IMG/VR virus record: IMGVR_UViG_3300045020_000038
Location: 1-54,276 of that record
Source of the DNA: a virus
Length of the DNA: 54,276 bases
Direction: 5' to 3' (one strand)
Of the stretch, positions 31,214 to 40,262 are shown in pieces (position 1 is the first letter of the stretch; each line of letters begins with the position of its first letter). The position numbers were made by a program, and so were the translations under genes. Under the pieces are notes generated by a model, which worked only from the letters and a program-made list of their open reading frames with translations, searched no databases and was not told the DNA's origin.

Positions 31214-32128
31214 ATGGCAAGTATTATCAATAGTTCGAGCTTTGCAAAAGCTCTTTGGCCTGGCGTAAATGCCTGGTGGGGTAAGGCTTACGATGAGTAT
31301 CCTGTTGAATGGGATAAACTCTTCGAGAAGTTTACTTCGCGGAAGCAGTATGAAGAAGATGTTGGTATCTCTTCGTTCGGTCTGGCATCGGTTAAGCCTG
31401 AAGGCTCGCCGATCACGTATGATGGTGAAACCCAAACCTTCACGACTCGCTACACTCACATCGTCTATGCTATCGGGTTTATTATCACCCGAGAAATCAT
31501 GGAAGATGATCAATATGATGTAGTTGGTCAGCGTAAGGCACAAGGTCTTGCTTTCTCGGTTCGTCAGACGAAGGAAGTCAACGGTGCTAACGTGTACAAC
31601 CGTGCATTCAATGCATCGTATGTTGGTGGTGATAATGTCTCGATGGTAAACTCGGCTCACCCCCTGTTTGCTGGTGGCACGTTCTCCAACCAGATCGCGA
31701 CTGCTGCTGACCTGAGCGAAGCTGCTCTGGAACAAGCATGTATCGATATCGCCAACTTCACGAATGACCGTGGTCTGCGTATTGCAGTTCGTCCGGAATC
31801 GCTGATTCTTCCGATTCAACTTGAATTCGAAGCTGAGCGTATCCTGAAGACGGAACGTCGTGTTTCGAGTAACCTGAACGATGTCAATGCACTGAAAGAA
31901 ACTGGTCGTTTCCCGAAGGGCATCATCCTCAACCACTACTTCACCAACCCGCTTGCATGGTTCATCCGCACGGACGTGAAGAACGGTCTGAAGATGTTTG
32001 AACGTCGTGGTGATGAATTTGAAATGGATAACGATTTCGATACTGAAAACGCCCGTTTCAAAGCAACCTCGCGTTACAGCTTTGGTTGGACTGATCCTCG
32101 TTGCATCTATGCTTCACCGGGTGTGTGA
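31214..32128 (+). CDS. Major capsid protein
   Basis: 304 residues with the HK97-type order: N-arm (SSSFAKALWPGVNAWWGKAY), E-loop region (ITYDGETQTFTTRYTHIVYA), long spine helix (REIMEDDQYDVVGQRKAQGL) and C-terminal P-domain strands (FKATSRYSFGWTDPRCIYAS). It resembles Mu gpT-like head proteins. A strong AAGGAG precedes ATG, codons look optimised, and a 7-bp UUCG hairpin follows the stop, as expected for the most abundant virion protein. Confidence 0.85.
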   Translation: MASIINSSSFAKALWPGVNAWWGKAYDEYPVEWDKLFEKFTSRKQYEEDVGISSFGLASVKPEGSPITYDGETQTFTTRYTHIVYAIGFIITREIMEDDQYDVVGQRKAQGLAFSVRQTKEVNGANVYNRAFNASYVGGDNVSMVNSAHPLFAGGTFSNQIATAADLSEAALEQACIDIANFTNDRGLRIAVRPESLILPIQLEFEAERILKTERRVSSNLNDVNALKETGRFPKGIILNHYFTNPLAWFIRTDVKNGLKMFERRGDEFEMDNDFDTENARFKATSRYSFGWTDPRCIYASPGV

Positions 32129-32134
32129 TAAATC

Positions 32135-32160
32135 GCAGCTCTTCGGGGCTGCTTCTTCTG
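32135..32160 (+). terminator. UUCG hairpin after the major capsid gene
   Basis: GCAGCTC-TTCG-GGGCTGC (32135-32152), seven pairs including one wobble, followed by TTCTTCT. Either a partial terminator or an mRNA-stabilising hairpin. Confidence 0.55.
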
Positions 32161-32169
32161 GAGATTTAA

Positions 32170-32631
32170 ATGGGTATTAAGAATGTAGCGGATCTGATTT
32201 CGCTTAACCCCAGTTATCCGGACGCACAGAATCCCGTTCGTAAGTCTCGCCTTGTAGTTCCGTTCCAGGTTCTTCGCACGAATACGACTGCTATTAAAGT
32301 AGCGGTACTTCCTGCTGATGCAACCATCGTTGGCTTTACCTGGTTTATCCAGACGGCCTCGAATGCAACGACGACTGCAACGGTAACGCTTACCGGCCAA
32401 GGTGTGGGTCCGACTGGACAGACGTTTGCTTTTGGTTCACAAAACGTTTTGGTTACTGGTACGTATTTGATGAATTCCACCGTGAATATCCTGACGGGTA
32501 CTTTCAATCTGGAGCGGCCTCCGGCAGTCCAGACATCTGGTGATATCATCATTTATGCAACGTATGCCGAAACCGGTACGGCTTCCACGACTGGTGGACC
32601 GTTCTATTGCATTATTGATTACGTTCGTTAA
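32170..32631 (+). CDS. Head or decoration protein (153 aa)
   Basis: Beta-sandwich-like composition (VQTSGDIIIYATYAETG; ATTTATVTLTGQGVG). It lies between two UUCG hairpins just after the capsid gene, suggesting its own mRNA level. Likely a virion surface protein; no family named. Confidence 0.6.
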   Translation: MGIKNVADLISLNPSYPDAQNPVRKSRLVVPFQVLRTNTTAIKVAVLPADATIVGFTWFIQTASNATTTATVTLTGQGVGPTGQTFAFGSQNVLVTGTYLMNSTVNILTGTFNLERPPAVQTSGDIIIYATYAETGTASTTGGPFYCIIDYVR

Positions 32632-32636
32632 TCTGG

Positions 32637-32660
32637 CAGCCTCTTCGGAGGCTGTTTCAC
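32637..32660 (+). terminator. Second UUCG hairpin
   Basis: Perfect CAGCCTC-TTCG-GAGGCTG (32637-32654), followed by TTTCACTT. Nearly the same as the hairpin 500 bases upstream. Confidence 0.55.
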
Positions 32661-32673
32661 TTGGAGATACTTA

Positions 32674-32988
32674 ATGCGTCCCGTTACGGAAACAGTAACT
32701 GGAGTTGGGACTTCCCCAACTATCCCGATGGATTTTCGGGCACAGAATTTTAATATTGGTTTTGGGTGTGAGGTTACTGGTTCGGTGACGTATTCAGTGC
32801 AGCATACTTTTGACGATATTTATAATCCCTTGATTACACCCGTTTGGTTTAATCATGCATTTGTAGTTGGTGCTACTACGAGTATGGATGGTAACTATGC
32901 CTTCCCAATTCGTGCTATGCGCCTTAACGTTACAGCCGGCACTGGCTCTGTAACCATTAACATTATTTCGTCGTCTGGTCAGGGTTAA
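32674..32988 (+). CDS. Small virion protein (104 aa)
   Basis: All-beta (FNIGFGCEVTGSVTYSVQHT; ITPVWFNHAFVVGATTSMD). Probably a head or neck protein by position and composition. ATG 32674 follows TTGGAG. Confidence 0.6.
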   Translation: MRPVTETVTGVGTSPTIPMDFRAQNFNIGFGCEVTGSVTYSVQHTFDDIYNPLITPVWFNHAFVVGATTSMDGNYAFPIRAMRLNVTAGTGSVTINIISSSGQG

Positions 32989-32993
32989 TCATC

Positions 32994-33674
32994 ATGACTA
33001 CAGCCGTCTCTCTCGTTACAGGTGTATCTGGTGCAGGAGTCGGATTTCAACCTCCTAGTTCAAATACAAATCAAGCTGTTGCCACAACGGCCTATGTAAA
33101 TACACAACTCGAATATATTCGATCTACCCTTCCGCTAACAGGTGTAACCGGAGGGGTATATAATCAAGCAACTCTTGGATCTGGCTGTACCTTTGCAATT
33201 CTCTCCTCTGGTGGTGTTATCACTGGTATTGCTACTGTGGTTTCTGGGGGAAATAATTATGTGGTTGGAGATCTTTTGGTCGCCCAAACTGGTAATTATG
33301 ATGCAGTGGTTCGAGTAACATCAGTCAATAGTGGGTCGGTTTTGACACTAGCTGTGGTCTATGGTGGTACTGGTTATACTAATGGTCTCCAAACAACCTC
33401 TGGAGAAATTCCTCCGGGTGAACGTTTTGTACCGATCTTTGGAACACTTACCAGTAATATGACTATTGTGATTGCTGGCGGCCCTTCATTAACGACAACT
33501 CGCCGTCCAATCTTTGCTAATAACACTACTGGGGCTTTTACCGTAACTGTGTTGCTAAGTAATGGTGCTGGGGGTACGGTAGGAACAGGTGTAGTTCTCA
33601 CACAAGGATCTAACAATTCTACTGCCCAAATGGTTGTAACGGATGGACAGGCAGATGTCTGGAAAGTAGCATGA
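32994..33674 (+). CDS. Virion protein with Gly-rich beta repeats (226 aa)
   Basis: The start shares SNTNQAVATTAYVNTQL with phage fibre repeats (compare AVATTAFV in the next fibre gene). Then VVSGGNNYVVGDLLVAQTG and VYGGTGYTNGL resemble beta-strand repeats of tail fibres. Probably a tail or fibre-associated protein. Confidence 0.62.
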   Translation: MTTAVSLVTGVSGAGVGFQPPSSNTNQAVATTAYVNTQLEYIRSTLPLTGVTGGVYNQATLGSGCTFAILSSGGVITGIATVVSGGNNYVVGDLLVAQTGNYDAVVRVTSVNSGSVLTLAVVYGGTGYTNGLQTTSGEIPPGERFVPIFGTLTSNMTIVIAGGPSLTTTRRPIFANNTTGAFTVTVLLSNGAGGTVGTGVVLTQGSNNSTAQMVVTDGQADVWKVA

Positions 33675-33841
33675 GTGGAGTTACCATTGATCCTAGTGTT
33701 ACCGATGGTCCTTCAGTGGTCGATGGTCCAGGTGTCTCTGAATATGTTTCAACAACTGCTGGTGCCATGCAAGGAGATCTACTTCTTATGACAACAGCAA
33801 TTCTTTTATTGATGACTGGTGGTAGTCTTCTTCTTGTATAA
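33671..33841 (+). CDS. Small protein with C-terminal membrane span (56 aa)
   Basis: ATG overlaps the upstream stop (ATGA). The N-terminus is Ser/Thr/Pro/Gly-rich (VTDGPSVVDGPGVSEYV); the last 22 residues (LLLMTTAILLLMTGGSLLLV) form one hydrophobic helix. A similar segment ends the protein at 34858-35298. Could be a virion membrane-contact peptide. Confidence 0.6.
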   Translation: MSGVTIDPSVTDGPSVVDGPGVSEYVSTTAGAMQGDLLLMTTAILLLMTGGSLLLV

Positions 33842-33849
33842 GGTCTGTT

Positions 33850-34851
33850 ATGGCAGCTAATCAAAATGTAACCCAACTGACGCAGCAAACGGTTAGTGCT
33901 AATACCACATCTCTGTTTTATGCTGTGACGAATGGCACGACAGATACCGGATTACCTTTATCTGTCTTTGTCAATAATCTGGGATTGACAGGAGTTCCCA
34001 CGGCCCCAACGGCAGGATCTCTTATTAATACTACCCAGATAGCAACTGGTGCTTATGTGGCAAGTTTTTATGCACCATTAGCAAGTCCGACTTTTACTGG
34101 TACTCCAACACTACCTACAGGTACTATCGCAGTAACACAGACCGCTGGTAATAATAGTACGGCAGTGGCTACGACCGCCTTTGTTGTAGCTTCTTTTGCT
34201 CCGCTGGCATCTCCTACATTGACCGGTACTCCGTTGGCTCCTACAGCCACCACGGGCACGTCTACGACCCAACTGGCCACGACGGCATTTGTTGGCAATA
34301 GTTTCGCAGCACCCCCGGCGTATGGTACGACAACCCCCGCTGCCGTTCATGCCACTACCATCAGTGCCTCAGGCCTCATCTCGCCGACCAGTACTGTGGG
34401 TATTGCCGGTACGACGGCAGCCGATAATGCTCAGGCCGGCAGTGTGGGCGAGTTCATTTCGTCGATTGTCGTTGCAGGCTCAGCAGTGGCCTTGACCAGC
34501 GGCACACCCGTCAATATCACTTCGATTTCCCTGACGGCGGGCGACTGGGAAGTGCAGGGCGATGCGTATTTCACGGGCGGCGCGTCTACGGTGGGCGTCT
34601 ACCGTGCGGCTTCGGTATCGCAGACGACCGGAACGCTGGACCTGAATGTGCCGAACTACAATATTGCACCGGACTACGCTTCGACTCCGTTCGGAACGAC
34701 GACAGGAAACGCGAGCGGCCTGGGCGTGCTCACGCCCATGATCAGAAAGTCGTTTGCCTCGACGACGACGATTTTTCTTGTCGTGCAGGCAGGGTTTTCG
34801 GTATCGACGGAATCGGCATACGGAATGCTCCGAGCCCGTCGCGTGAGGTAA
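33850..34851 (+). CDS. Tail fibre protein with GC-rich tip domain
   Basis: 333 residues. The shaft (about 60-160) carries degenerate repeats of the kind ASPTFTGTPTLPTG plus TTQLATTAFV, known from phage tail fibres. The last 190 residues form a Ser/Thr/Gly-rich beta domain (TAGDWEVQGDAYFTGGAST) that would be the receptor-binding tip. The DNA from about 34,200 to 34,850 is about 55-62% GC by hand count, against about 45% before and 40% after, so the tip was probably acquired by recombination. Confidence 0.78.
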   Translation: MAANQNVTQLTQQTVSANTTSLFYAVTNGTTDTGLPLSVFVNNLGLTGVPTAPTAGSLINTTQIATGAYVASFYAPLASPTFTGTPTLPTGTIAVTQTAGNNSTAVATTAFVVASFAPLASPTLTGTPLAPTATTGTSTTQLATTAFVGNSFAAPPAYGTTTPAAVHATTISASGLISPTSTVGIAGTTAADNAQAGSVGEFISSIVVAGSAVALTSGTPVNITSISLTAGDWEVQGDAYFTGGASTVGVYRAASVSQTTGTLDLNVPNYNIAPDYASTPFGTTTGNASGLGVLTPMIRKSFASTTTIFLVVQAGFSVSTESAYGMLRARRVR

Positions 34852-34857
34852 CTCACA

Positions 34858-35298
34858 ATGCCACGTAACTATTATAAAGAAGGTGAGTGGAACATCCGGT
34901 GTATGATCTGTGATAGAAAGATCAAATCCGGTGAAATTATGAAACGATGGGATGGTCTTCTGGTATGTCCAGATGATTATGAGAATCGTCATCCTATGGA
35001 TTTTTTAAGAGCAAGACAAGAGCGCATTAATGTGCCATTTGCTTATCAGTCATCTTTTACTCTGTCTGATGCCCCTAAATATCCACAATATCCCTTCTGT
35101 ACAGCAATGGGATCGAGTGGTATTACTGGCTGGGGCGTAGCAGGTTGTATGCGGCCCTCCTTGGGATTTCCTAATGGTCTCCCCGTCACGGCCCCTGAAA
35201 TTCCAGATGAACCTACTTCATTACAGATAGCACTCATGTCGACGGGATTGTTATTGTTAATGAATGGGAACTTTCTTAGTACTGTAACTTTAGACTAA
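34858..35298 (+). CDS. Zinc-ribbon virion or tail-associated protein (146 aa)
   Basis: The N-terminal zinc site is IRCMICDRKIKSGE ... LLVCPDDYENRHPMDF, a compact pattern widely found in podovirus structural regions. A central Gly/Pro region and a C-terminal hydrophobic segment (LQIALMSTGLLLLMNGNFL) follow, resembling the end of the 56-residue protein upstream. Role unknown. Confidence 0.65.
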   Translation: MPRNYYKEGEWNIRCMICDRKIKSGEIMKRWDGLLVCPDDYENRHPMDFLRARQERINVPFAYQSSFTLSDAPKYPQYPFCTAMGSSGITGWGVAGCMRPSLGFPNGLPVTAPEIPDEPTSLQIALMSTGLLLLMNGNFLSTVTLD

Positions 35299-35309
35299 TA
35301 ATAATCACT

Positions 35310-35510
35310 ATGACCGAACTACACGAACGCGTTGCCGCCCTGGAGCAAGCACGCAAAGATGACCGGGAAACAATCACCAAGATCTTAGCTCATGTAAAAT
35401 CTATCGATGAGAATATGAATCGGTATAAAGGTTTTATTGGAGCAGTCTGGTTTGCTATTTCATGTATTGGTGTTTTCTTCAGTGCATTTAAATTCTTTCA
35501 CAAAGGTTAA
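35310..35510 (+). CDS. Small coiled-coil membrane protein, possible holin/antiholin (66 aa)
   Basis: Residues 1-38 are a charged coiled coil (HERVAALEQARKDDRETITK); residues 42-62 form one membrane span (FIGAVWFAISCIGVFFSAF) followed by a basic tail. The layout resembles XhlA-type lysis-associated proteins, and the gene is three bases before the 3-TM holin. Could modulate hole formation. Confidence 0.6.
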   Translation: MTELHERVAALEQARKDDRETITKILAHVKSIDENMNRYKGFIGAVWFAISCIGVFFSAFKFFHKG

Positions 35511-35512
35511 TT

Positions 35513-35947
35513 ATGGGTATTCTTGATCTTGTCGCGGGACCTATCTTGGACATTGTAGACAAGATTATCCCAACACCTATGACTGCAGAGCAGAAAGTTC
35601 AAGCTCAATTGGCAGTAGCACAACTTGCACAAAATGAAGAATTTAAACAAATTGATGCACAGTTAGCTACGACTCAACAACAAACAGATACTGATAAGGC
35701 TGAAGCATCTAGTAATAGTTTATTTGTTGCTGGATGGCGGCCCTTTATTGGCTGGATTTGTGGTACCGGTCTTGGTTGGAACTATATTGGAATTTCTGTG
35801 CTTTCCTTCTTGACTACGGTAGTGGGACATCCGGTTGTGATGCAAAAAGCTGATCTCAGTGAAATGATGCCACTACTTATTGGTATGCTCGGTTTGGGTG
35901 GTATGCGTACATATGAAAAAATCAATGGAGTAAATAGTGGCCAATAG
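35513..35947 (+). CDS. Holin (3-TM, gene-transfer-agent type)
   Basis: 144 residues. A Gln-rich helical region (EEFKQIDAQLATTQQQTDTD) leads to RPFIGWICGTGLGWNYIG, a second span ISVLSFLTTVVG, and MMPLLIGMLGLGGMRTYEKI at the end. This is the characteristic pattern of the GTA-type 3-TM holin family. It would permeabilise the inner membrane so endolysin can reach the wall. The endolysin is 12 kb away at the end of the block. Confidence 0.82.
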   Translation: MGILDLVAGPILDIVDKIIPTPMTAEQKVQAQLAVAQLAQNEEFKQIDAQLATTQQQTDTDKAEASSNSLFVAGWRPFIGWICGTGLGWNYIGISVLSFLTTVVGHPVVMQKADLSEMMPLLIGMLGLGGMRTYEKINGVNSGQ

Positions 35948-37505
35948 TCCAACCAATGTCACCTTTGTTGATTATGTTACTCCGGTAACTGCGACATGGC
36001 TTAATTTTGTAAACAATGCTGTTCAAGGATTAGCAGGATCTGTACTTTCGTTTGGCGCGGACCCCACTGGAGCTACGGATAGTACATTAGCTTTTCAGAA
36101 AGCATTGAATGCTGGCGGATCAGTATATATCCCAAATGGAACCTATCAGATTTCTAGTATTACAGTTCCCGTTGGTTGTAATAGTATGCTAGGTCAATCC
36201 CGTTCTGGCGTGATTTTTGTCCCCGCAACCGGACGAAGTTCAGGGACTCCCCTTATTACATTGAATGCCACATCTCGTGGTCAGTATGGTAATTTTACTA
36301 TTCAAGCAACTTCTGCCCTAACAGATTCTCCAATTTTTATTACTAATGATAATTATTCTGATTTATCATTTGTAACTATTACTAATTGTGGTGGAATTGG
36401 TATTCAGACGAATACCTGTACTGGTACCAGAATCTTCTCGAATTCAGTATTAGATAATGGTACCTGTGCAATTTTTAATGGTGCTTCTAATTATGTAGAG
36501 ATTTTTGGTAATGAATGTTATTCGGTAAGTTCCGATACTAATTCTACGATTGGAACTCAAAATGGAACCAATAATTCCATTTATGATAATTATTGTAAAC
36601 GCACTACTGCTAGTATTGGATTCTGTATTGGAGTACAATTCGAATCTTATACAACGGTTAAAAACAATACCGTACTTCCAAATACCCTGGAAGGTATTGC
36701 TACCACGGATTCAAGCCACATTAGTATCCTGGATAATACAGTGTATTGCCAAACAGGACATCATGATTTTGGTATTACTATTGATGCAACTGCGGCTAAT
36801 GCTTTGTCCTGTGTTGTAGCGAATAATCATATTGAAAATAGTGGAAAAGCTGGTGTTGATCTTACCTCAACATCCTCTTCTGCATATTGTCTTGGTTGTA
36901 CAATCCAAGGAAATCATGTACTCGATCCGTGTCAGAATCAATTGGCAGGAGAACCGCATGCAGCCTTTATTGTTACTCAAGGTACTGGGATTAATGCGAC
37001 TCAAAACACGGTACAAAATAACACAGTAGTTGATTTCACGAATCAAGTGCATTATATTTGCTATGAAAATAATGGTACGGCAAATATTTTTAAAGATAAC
37101 TCACCAGTAGTTAATACTGCAATTCTTACAACCGAAAACATTTCTAGTGGAACTACATCTCGGTTCTGGGATATGCTGCAGAATATTTATTCTGTAAACG
37201 TCGTGGCCGCTAGTGGTACTCTTGGGGGATTTACTTCTACTGGACTTTATAGTCGTCGTGGCCAGTTTATTGATTTATTTATCACGGTTAATATTAGTAA
37301 TGCCGGTAGTGGGACAAATGCTTTGGATATTTCTTTACCATTTGCATGTACTGGGGCATTATCGGGACGTGAGACAACTACCGGTGGTTCAATAAGCGGT
37401 AGTGCAAATAATTCAACCGCAATCTTTACAACATTCTATAATGGAGGTTATCCTGGTGTTACCGGATATAATCTGGTATTGAGTGGTACCCTCGAACTTA
37501 CTTAA
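35937..37505 (+). CDS. Tailspike with pectate-lyase-like beta helix
   Basis: 522 residues from a GTG that overlaps the holin end. The segment VLSFGADPTGATDSTLAFQK is the usual entry to phage spike beta helices (GADPTG...D...F). Many short repeats follow in which Asn/Thr/Val strands alternate (ISILDNTVYC, CVVANNHIEN, CTIQGNHVLD), forming the parallel helix, then a C-terminal all-beta cap (about 410-522). It probably binds or degrades a surface polysaccharide of the host. Catalytic residues cannot be fixed by eye. Confidence 0.85.
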   Translation: MANSPTNVTFVDYVTPVTATWLNFVNNAVQGLAGSVLSFGADPTGATDSTLAFQKALNAGGSVYIPNGTYQISSITVPVGCNSMLGQSRSGVIFVPATGRSSGTPLITLNATSRGQYGNFTIQATSALTDSPIFITNDNYSDLSFVTITNCGGIGIQTNTCTGTRIFSNSVLDNGTCAIFNGASNYVEIFGNECYSVSSDTNSTIGTQNGTNNSIYDNYCKRTTASIGFCIGVQFESYTTVKNNTVLPNTLEGIATTDSSHISILDNTVYCQTGHHDFGITIDATAANALSCVVANNHIENSGKAGVDLTSTSSSAYCLGCTIQGNHVLDPCQNQLAGEPHAAFIVTQGTGINATQNTVQNNTVVDFTNQVHYICYENNGTANIFKDNSPVVNTAILTTENISSGTTSRFWDMLQNIYSVNVVAASGTLGGFTSTGLYSRRGQFIDLFITVNISNAGSGTNALDISLPFACTGALSGRETTTGGSISGSANNSTAIFTTFYNGGYPGVTGYNLVLSGTLELT

Positions 37506-37513
37506 TAGGAATT

Positions 37514-38275
37514 ATGATGGCAGTATCTGGAGATACCACCTGGACAATGAATCAAGCAGCTATTGTTAATGCTGCTTTCCGAAAGATTGGTGTAGCCGTC
37601 GATGGAGCTACTGCCACTCCTACCCAAATTATCAATGCTAATGAAGCACTGAATAATGTGGTGTTTAGTTTATATGCAATGGGTATGCCCGTCTGGGCAA
37701 TGACTACGACCTCTTTTACTCCGACCCAAGGTGTTATAACATATCCGGTCGGATTAACTACAGGTGTTCAAACAAATCTTATTATTCCCGCTCCACTTAA
37801 GATTACCCAGGGATGGAGTCGAGATAATATTAGTAATACAGATATCCCATTAAATATTTATACTCAGTATAATTACAATCTATTGAGTACCAAGATTAAT
37901 CAAGGATATCCTGTCCACTTGTGGTATCAACCATTGAATCAGACTGGTGTGATTACTATTTGGCCTGCTCCTGATCAATATACGGCAACAAATCGATCAA
38001 TCTTTATTGTCTATCAACGACCCTTTGATCAATTTGATCAGACTACGGATACACCCGATTTTCCTCAGATCTGGCTAGAACCGTTGATTTATTCTCTAGC
38101 ACACAGACTCTCTCCTGAATTTGGTCTTCCTTTGAGTGAGCAAGATAAATTAAATGAGACTGCAAATTCTTTAATACAGAATGCTCTTTCCTTCGGTACA
38201 GAAGAGGGTGGTTTATTTATTCAACCGGATTGGGTTGTTATGGGCATGGGTTCGGATAATCCAAATGGCTACTAA
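37514..38275 (+). CDS. Head-tail adaptor, P22 gp4-like
   Basis: 253 residues. The opening NQAAIVNAAFRKIGVAVDG and the LNNVVFSLYAMGMPVW region match the P22 gp4-type head-completion protein family. It binds under the portal and carries the tail. It is followed directly by the gp10-like gene, as in P22-type tail modules. Confidence 0.78.
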   Translation: MMAVSGDTTWTMNQAAIVNAAFRKIGVAVDGATATPTQIINANEALNNVVFSLYAMGMPVWAMTTTSFTPTQGVITYPVGLTTGVQTNLIIPAPLKITQGWSRDNISNTDIPLNIYTQYNYNLLSTKINQGYPVHLWYQPLNQTGVITIWPAPDQYTATNRSIFIVYQRPFDQFDQTTDTPDFPQIWLEPLIYSLAHRLSPEFGLPLSEQDKLNETANSLIQNALSFGTEEGGLFIQPDWVVMGMGSDNPNGY

Positions 38276-38304
38276 GAGCGCAAGCAGCGCGATGGAGAGA
38301 TGTC

Positions 38305-39756
38305 ATCGCTACTAATCCTTATTTCACACAATTACATACACAGCGTTTTTCTTTTATTGGATCTCCCCAACAACGGGATGGTACAGCTACAAAAGATCAA
38401 CGTTTTGTGAATATGTATCCGGAGATGATTAAAGCTCCTGTTACGGATGGAAAGAAATATTTTCTTAAGAAACGTCCAGGGACGAGTGCTTTATTTACGC
38501 TCGGCGCAGGTCAAGGCCGAGGAACTTTTTATTGGCAAACAAACGGAAATTATTTATCTGTTGTTGGTAATGTACTTTATTCTAATTCGACCGCTATTGC
38601 TTTCCTTACCACCGGAAGTGGTCCTGTCGGATTCACAGAATTTCGTACACCTGTATCTGACTATATTTTTCTGTGTGATGGCACTCATGGATATACAATT
38701 ACAGTTGGAAATGTTGTTACCCTGATTACCGATGCTAATTTTCCTAGCCCACATATTCCACGACCAGTCTTCTTGGATGGATATATTTTTCTAGGTCAGG
38801 CGGGCAGTCAGGATATCATAAATAGTAATCTGAATGACGCCACAACCTGGCCCATCGATGGGTTCATCAGTGCAGAAATGTTCCCAGATAACTTAGTTGG
38901 ATTAGCAAAAGTACAGAACTACATTGCTGCAATCGGTGGAGAATCCATCGAGTGGTTCTACGATAACGCCAACGCAACGGGCAGTCCACTAAATAGAAAT
39001 GCACCAGCCGTCTCCCAGTTGGGTTGTCCTGCTATGCAGACAATTAATCAAACGGAAATGGAATTGATCCTGGTGGGCCAGACTGCAAACGGTGGTAGGA
39101 CCGTATGGGTCATTAATGGATTCCAGCCGACAGAAATTGCAACTGAACCAGTCCGTGAGGCTCTGGATTTGGAGGGGACGGGTATTGTAAATGCTACCGC
39201 GTTCACGATCCAATGTTCGGGACACAAATGGTATGTCCTTAATCTTAAGACAAACCAAAGAACTTTTGTCTACGATTTTGAAGAACAGATGTGGCATGAA
39301 TGGGGATCGATGAGCAATAATGTTTTGTCAGGTTTTGTATTTGACTATGCTGCAGATTCTGGAAATGGTTCTCCTCTACTAATCAGTCAAAATAATGCCG
39401 GACAAGCCTGGATTTTGAGTCCATCCAATTATACGGATGGGGGTGGAAATTTTGAATGTCTAGTAGTTACTAGTAAGATTGATTTCGATACAGTGATGCG
39501 CAAACGAATTTTCCGGCTATCTCTTGTAGCCGATGGTCCCGATAATGATGTACCTGTACCGATAACTGTATCATGGACGGATGATGATTATAATACCTTT
39601 ACTCCTGGAACAATTCTAAATTTAAGTGGTGGTTATTCTACGATAACTCAACTAGGTTATACACGGAGAAGGGCTTTCCAATTTATCTATATTCAACCCT
39701 TTCCTCTTCGAATGGAATCTTTTGAATTAGATATCATCCAAGAAGTGAGGCGCTAA
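38305..39756 (+). CDS. Packaged-DNA stabilisation / tail hub protein, P22 gp10-like (apparent ATC start)
   Basis: About 483 residues. The body (GGESIEWFYDNANATGSPL, ... VWVINGFQPTEIATEP) matches P22 gp10-type proteins that plug the portal channel. The first NTG codon is GTG 38407, but the frame upstream encodes ATNPYFTQLHTQRFSFIG and SPQQRDGTATKDQRFV, clearly part of the protein. No NTG codon exists there. ATC 38305 has GGAGAG five bases upstream and gives a length close to P22 gp10 (472). An alternative is a frameshift from ATG 38266, whose own frame stops at 38314. Confidence 0.78.
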   Translation: MATNPYFTQLHTQRFSFIGSPQQRDGTATKDQRFVNMYPEMIKAPVTDGKKYFLKKRPGTSALFTLGAGQGRGTFYWQTNGNYLSVVGNVLYSNSTAIAFLTTGSGPVGFTEFRTPVSDYIFLCDGTHGYTITVGNVVTLITDANFPSPHIPRPVFLDGYIFLGQAGSQDIINSNLNDATTWPIDGFISAEMFPDNLVGLAKVQNYIAAIGGESIEWFYDNANATGSPLNRNAPAVSQLGCPAMQTINQTEMELILVGQTANGGRTVWVINGFQPTEIATEPVREALDLEGTGIVNATAFTIQCSGHKWYVLNLKTNQRTFVYDFEEQMWHEWGSMSNNVLSGFVFDYAADSGNGSPLLISQNNAGQAWILSPSNYTDGGGNFECLVVTSKIDFDTVMRKRIFRLSLVADGPDNDVPVPITVSWTDDDYNTFTPGTILNLSGGYSTITQLGYTRRRAFQFIYIQPFPLRMESFELDIIQEVRR

Positions 39757-40262
39757 TGTCTGCAGGAATCCCTCCGCCACCACTCAACTCTCCTAATGGT
39801 AGTTATTATTGGCTTGAGTGGTATACCCAGTTAACCAATGTCTTGAATCAAACTGGATATCCTTTTACAGCTTTGAGTTTTTCTGGTTCTGATATTGCTA
39901 GTATTCAATCTCGTAATCACAATGAGTTAACCCAGATTCAAGGAGGGACTGCTTCTGGTGTATCTCCTGGTACTGGTTTTGCTTATCACATGACTGGAAA
40001 GGGATATGTATCGGCTGGTGGTACCCTAACTGGTGGGCCTTCTGGTTGGTCCATCACAAACCCATCTGCCGGGGTTTACACTTTGACTACCGGATTATCC
40101 ACCGCTCTACCAGCAATTGGAGCTATGGCAACCTCAAACACAAATGGTATTGTAGTTGACTGGATTGATTTATCCTCGACTGGGTTTGTTACCTTTCATC
40201 TGGTAGCTCGAAATACAACTACCCCGCAAAACGGAGCTTTTACTTTTCTGGTGAGTACATGA
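39756..40262 (+). CDS. Tail protein (168 aa)
   Basis: Pro-rich start (PPPPLNSPNGSYYWLEWY), then beta-rich (YVSAGGTLTGGPSGWSITNP). Overlaps the previous stop by one base. Probably a tail or needle-associated protein; family not recognised. Confidence 0.62.
   Translation: MSAGIPPPPLNSPNGSYYWLEWYTQLTNVLNQTGYPFTALSFSGSDIASIQSRNHNELTQIQGGTASGVSPGTGFAYHMTGKGYVSAGGTLTGGPSGWSITNPSAGVYTLTTGLSTALPAIGAMATSNTNGIVVDWIDLSSTGFVTFHLVARNTTTPQNGAFTFLVST

Noticed and set aside
30956-31936. Long open frame (326 aa) on the minus strand opposite the capsid genes
   Set aside because: It is antisense to clear virion genes with strong ribosome sites, has no ribosome site of its own and has a composition typical of an antisense shadow.
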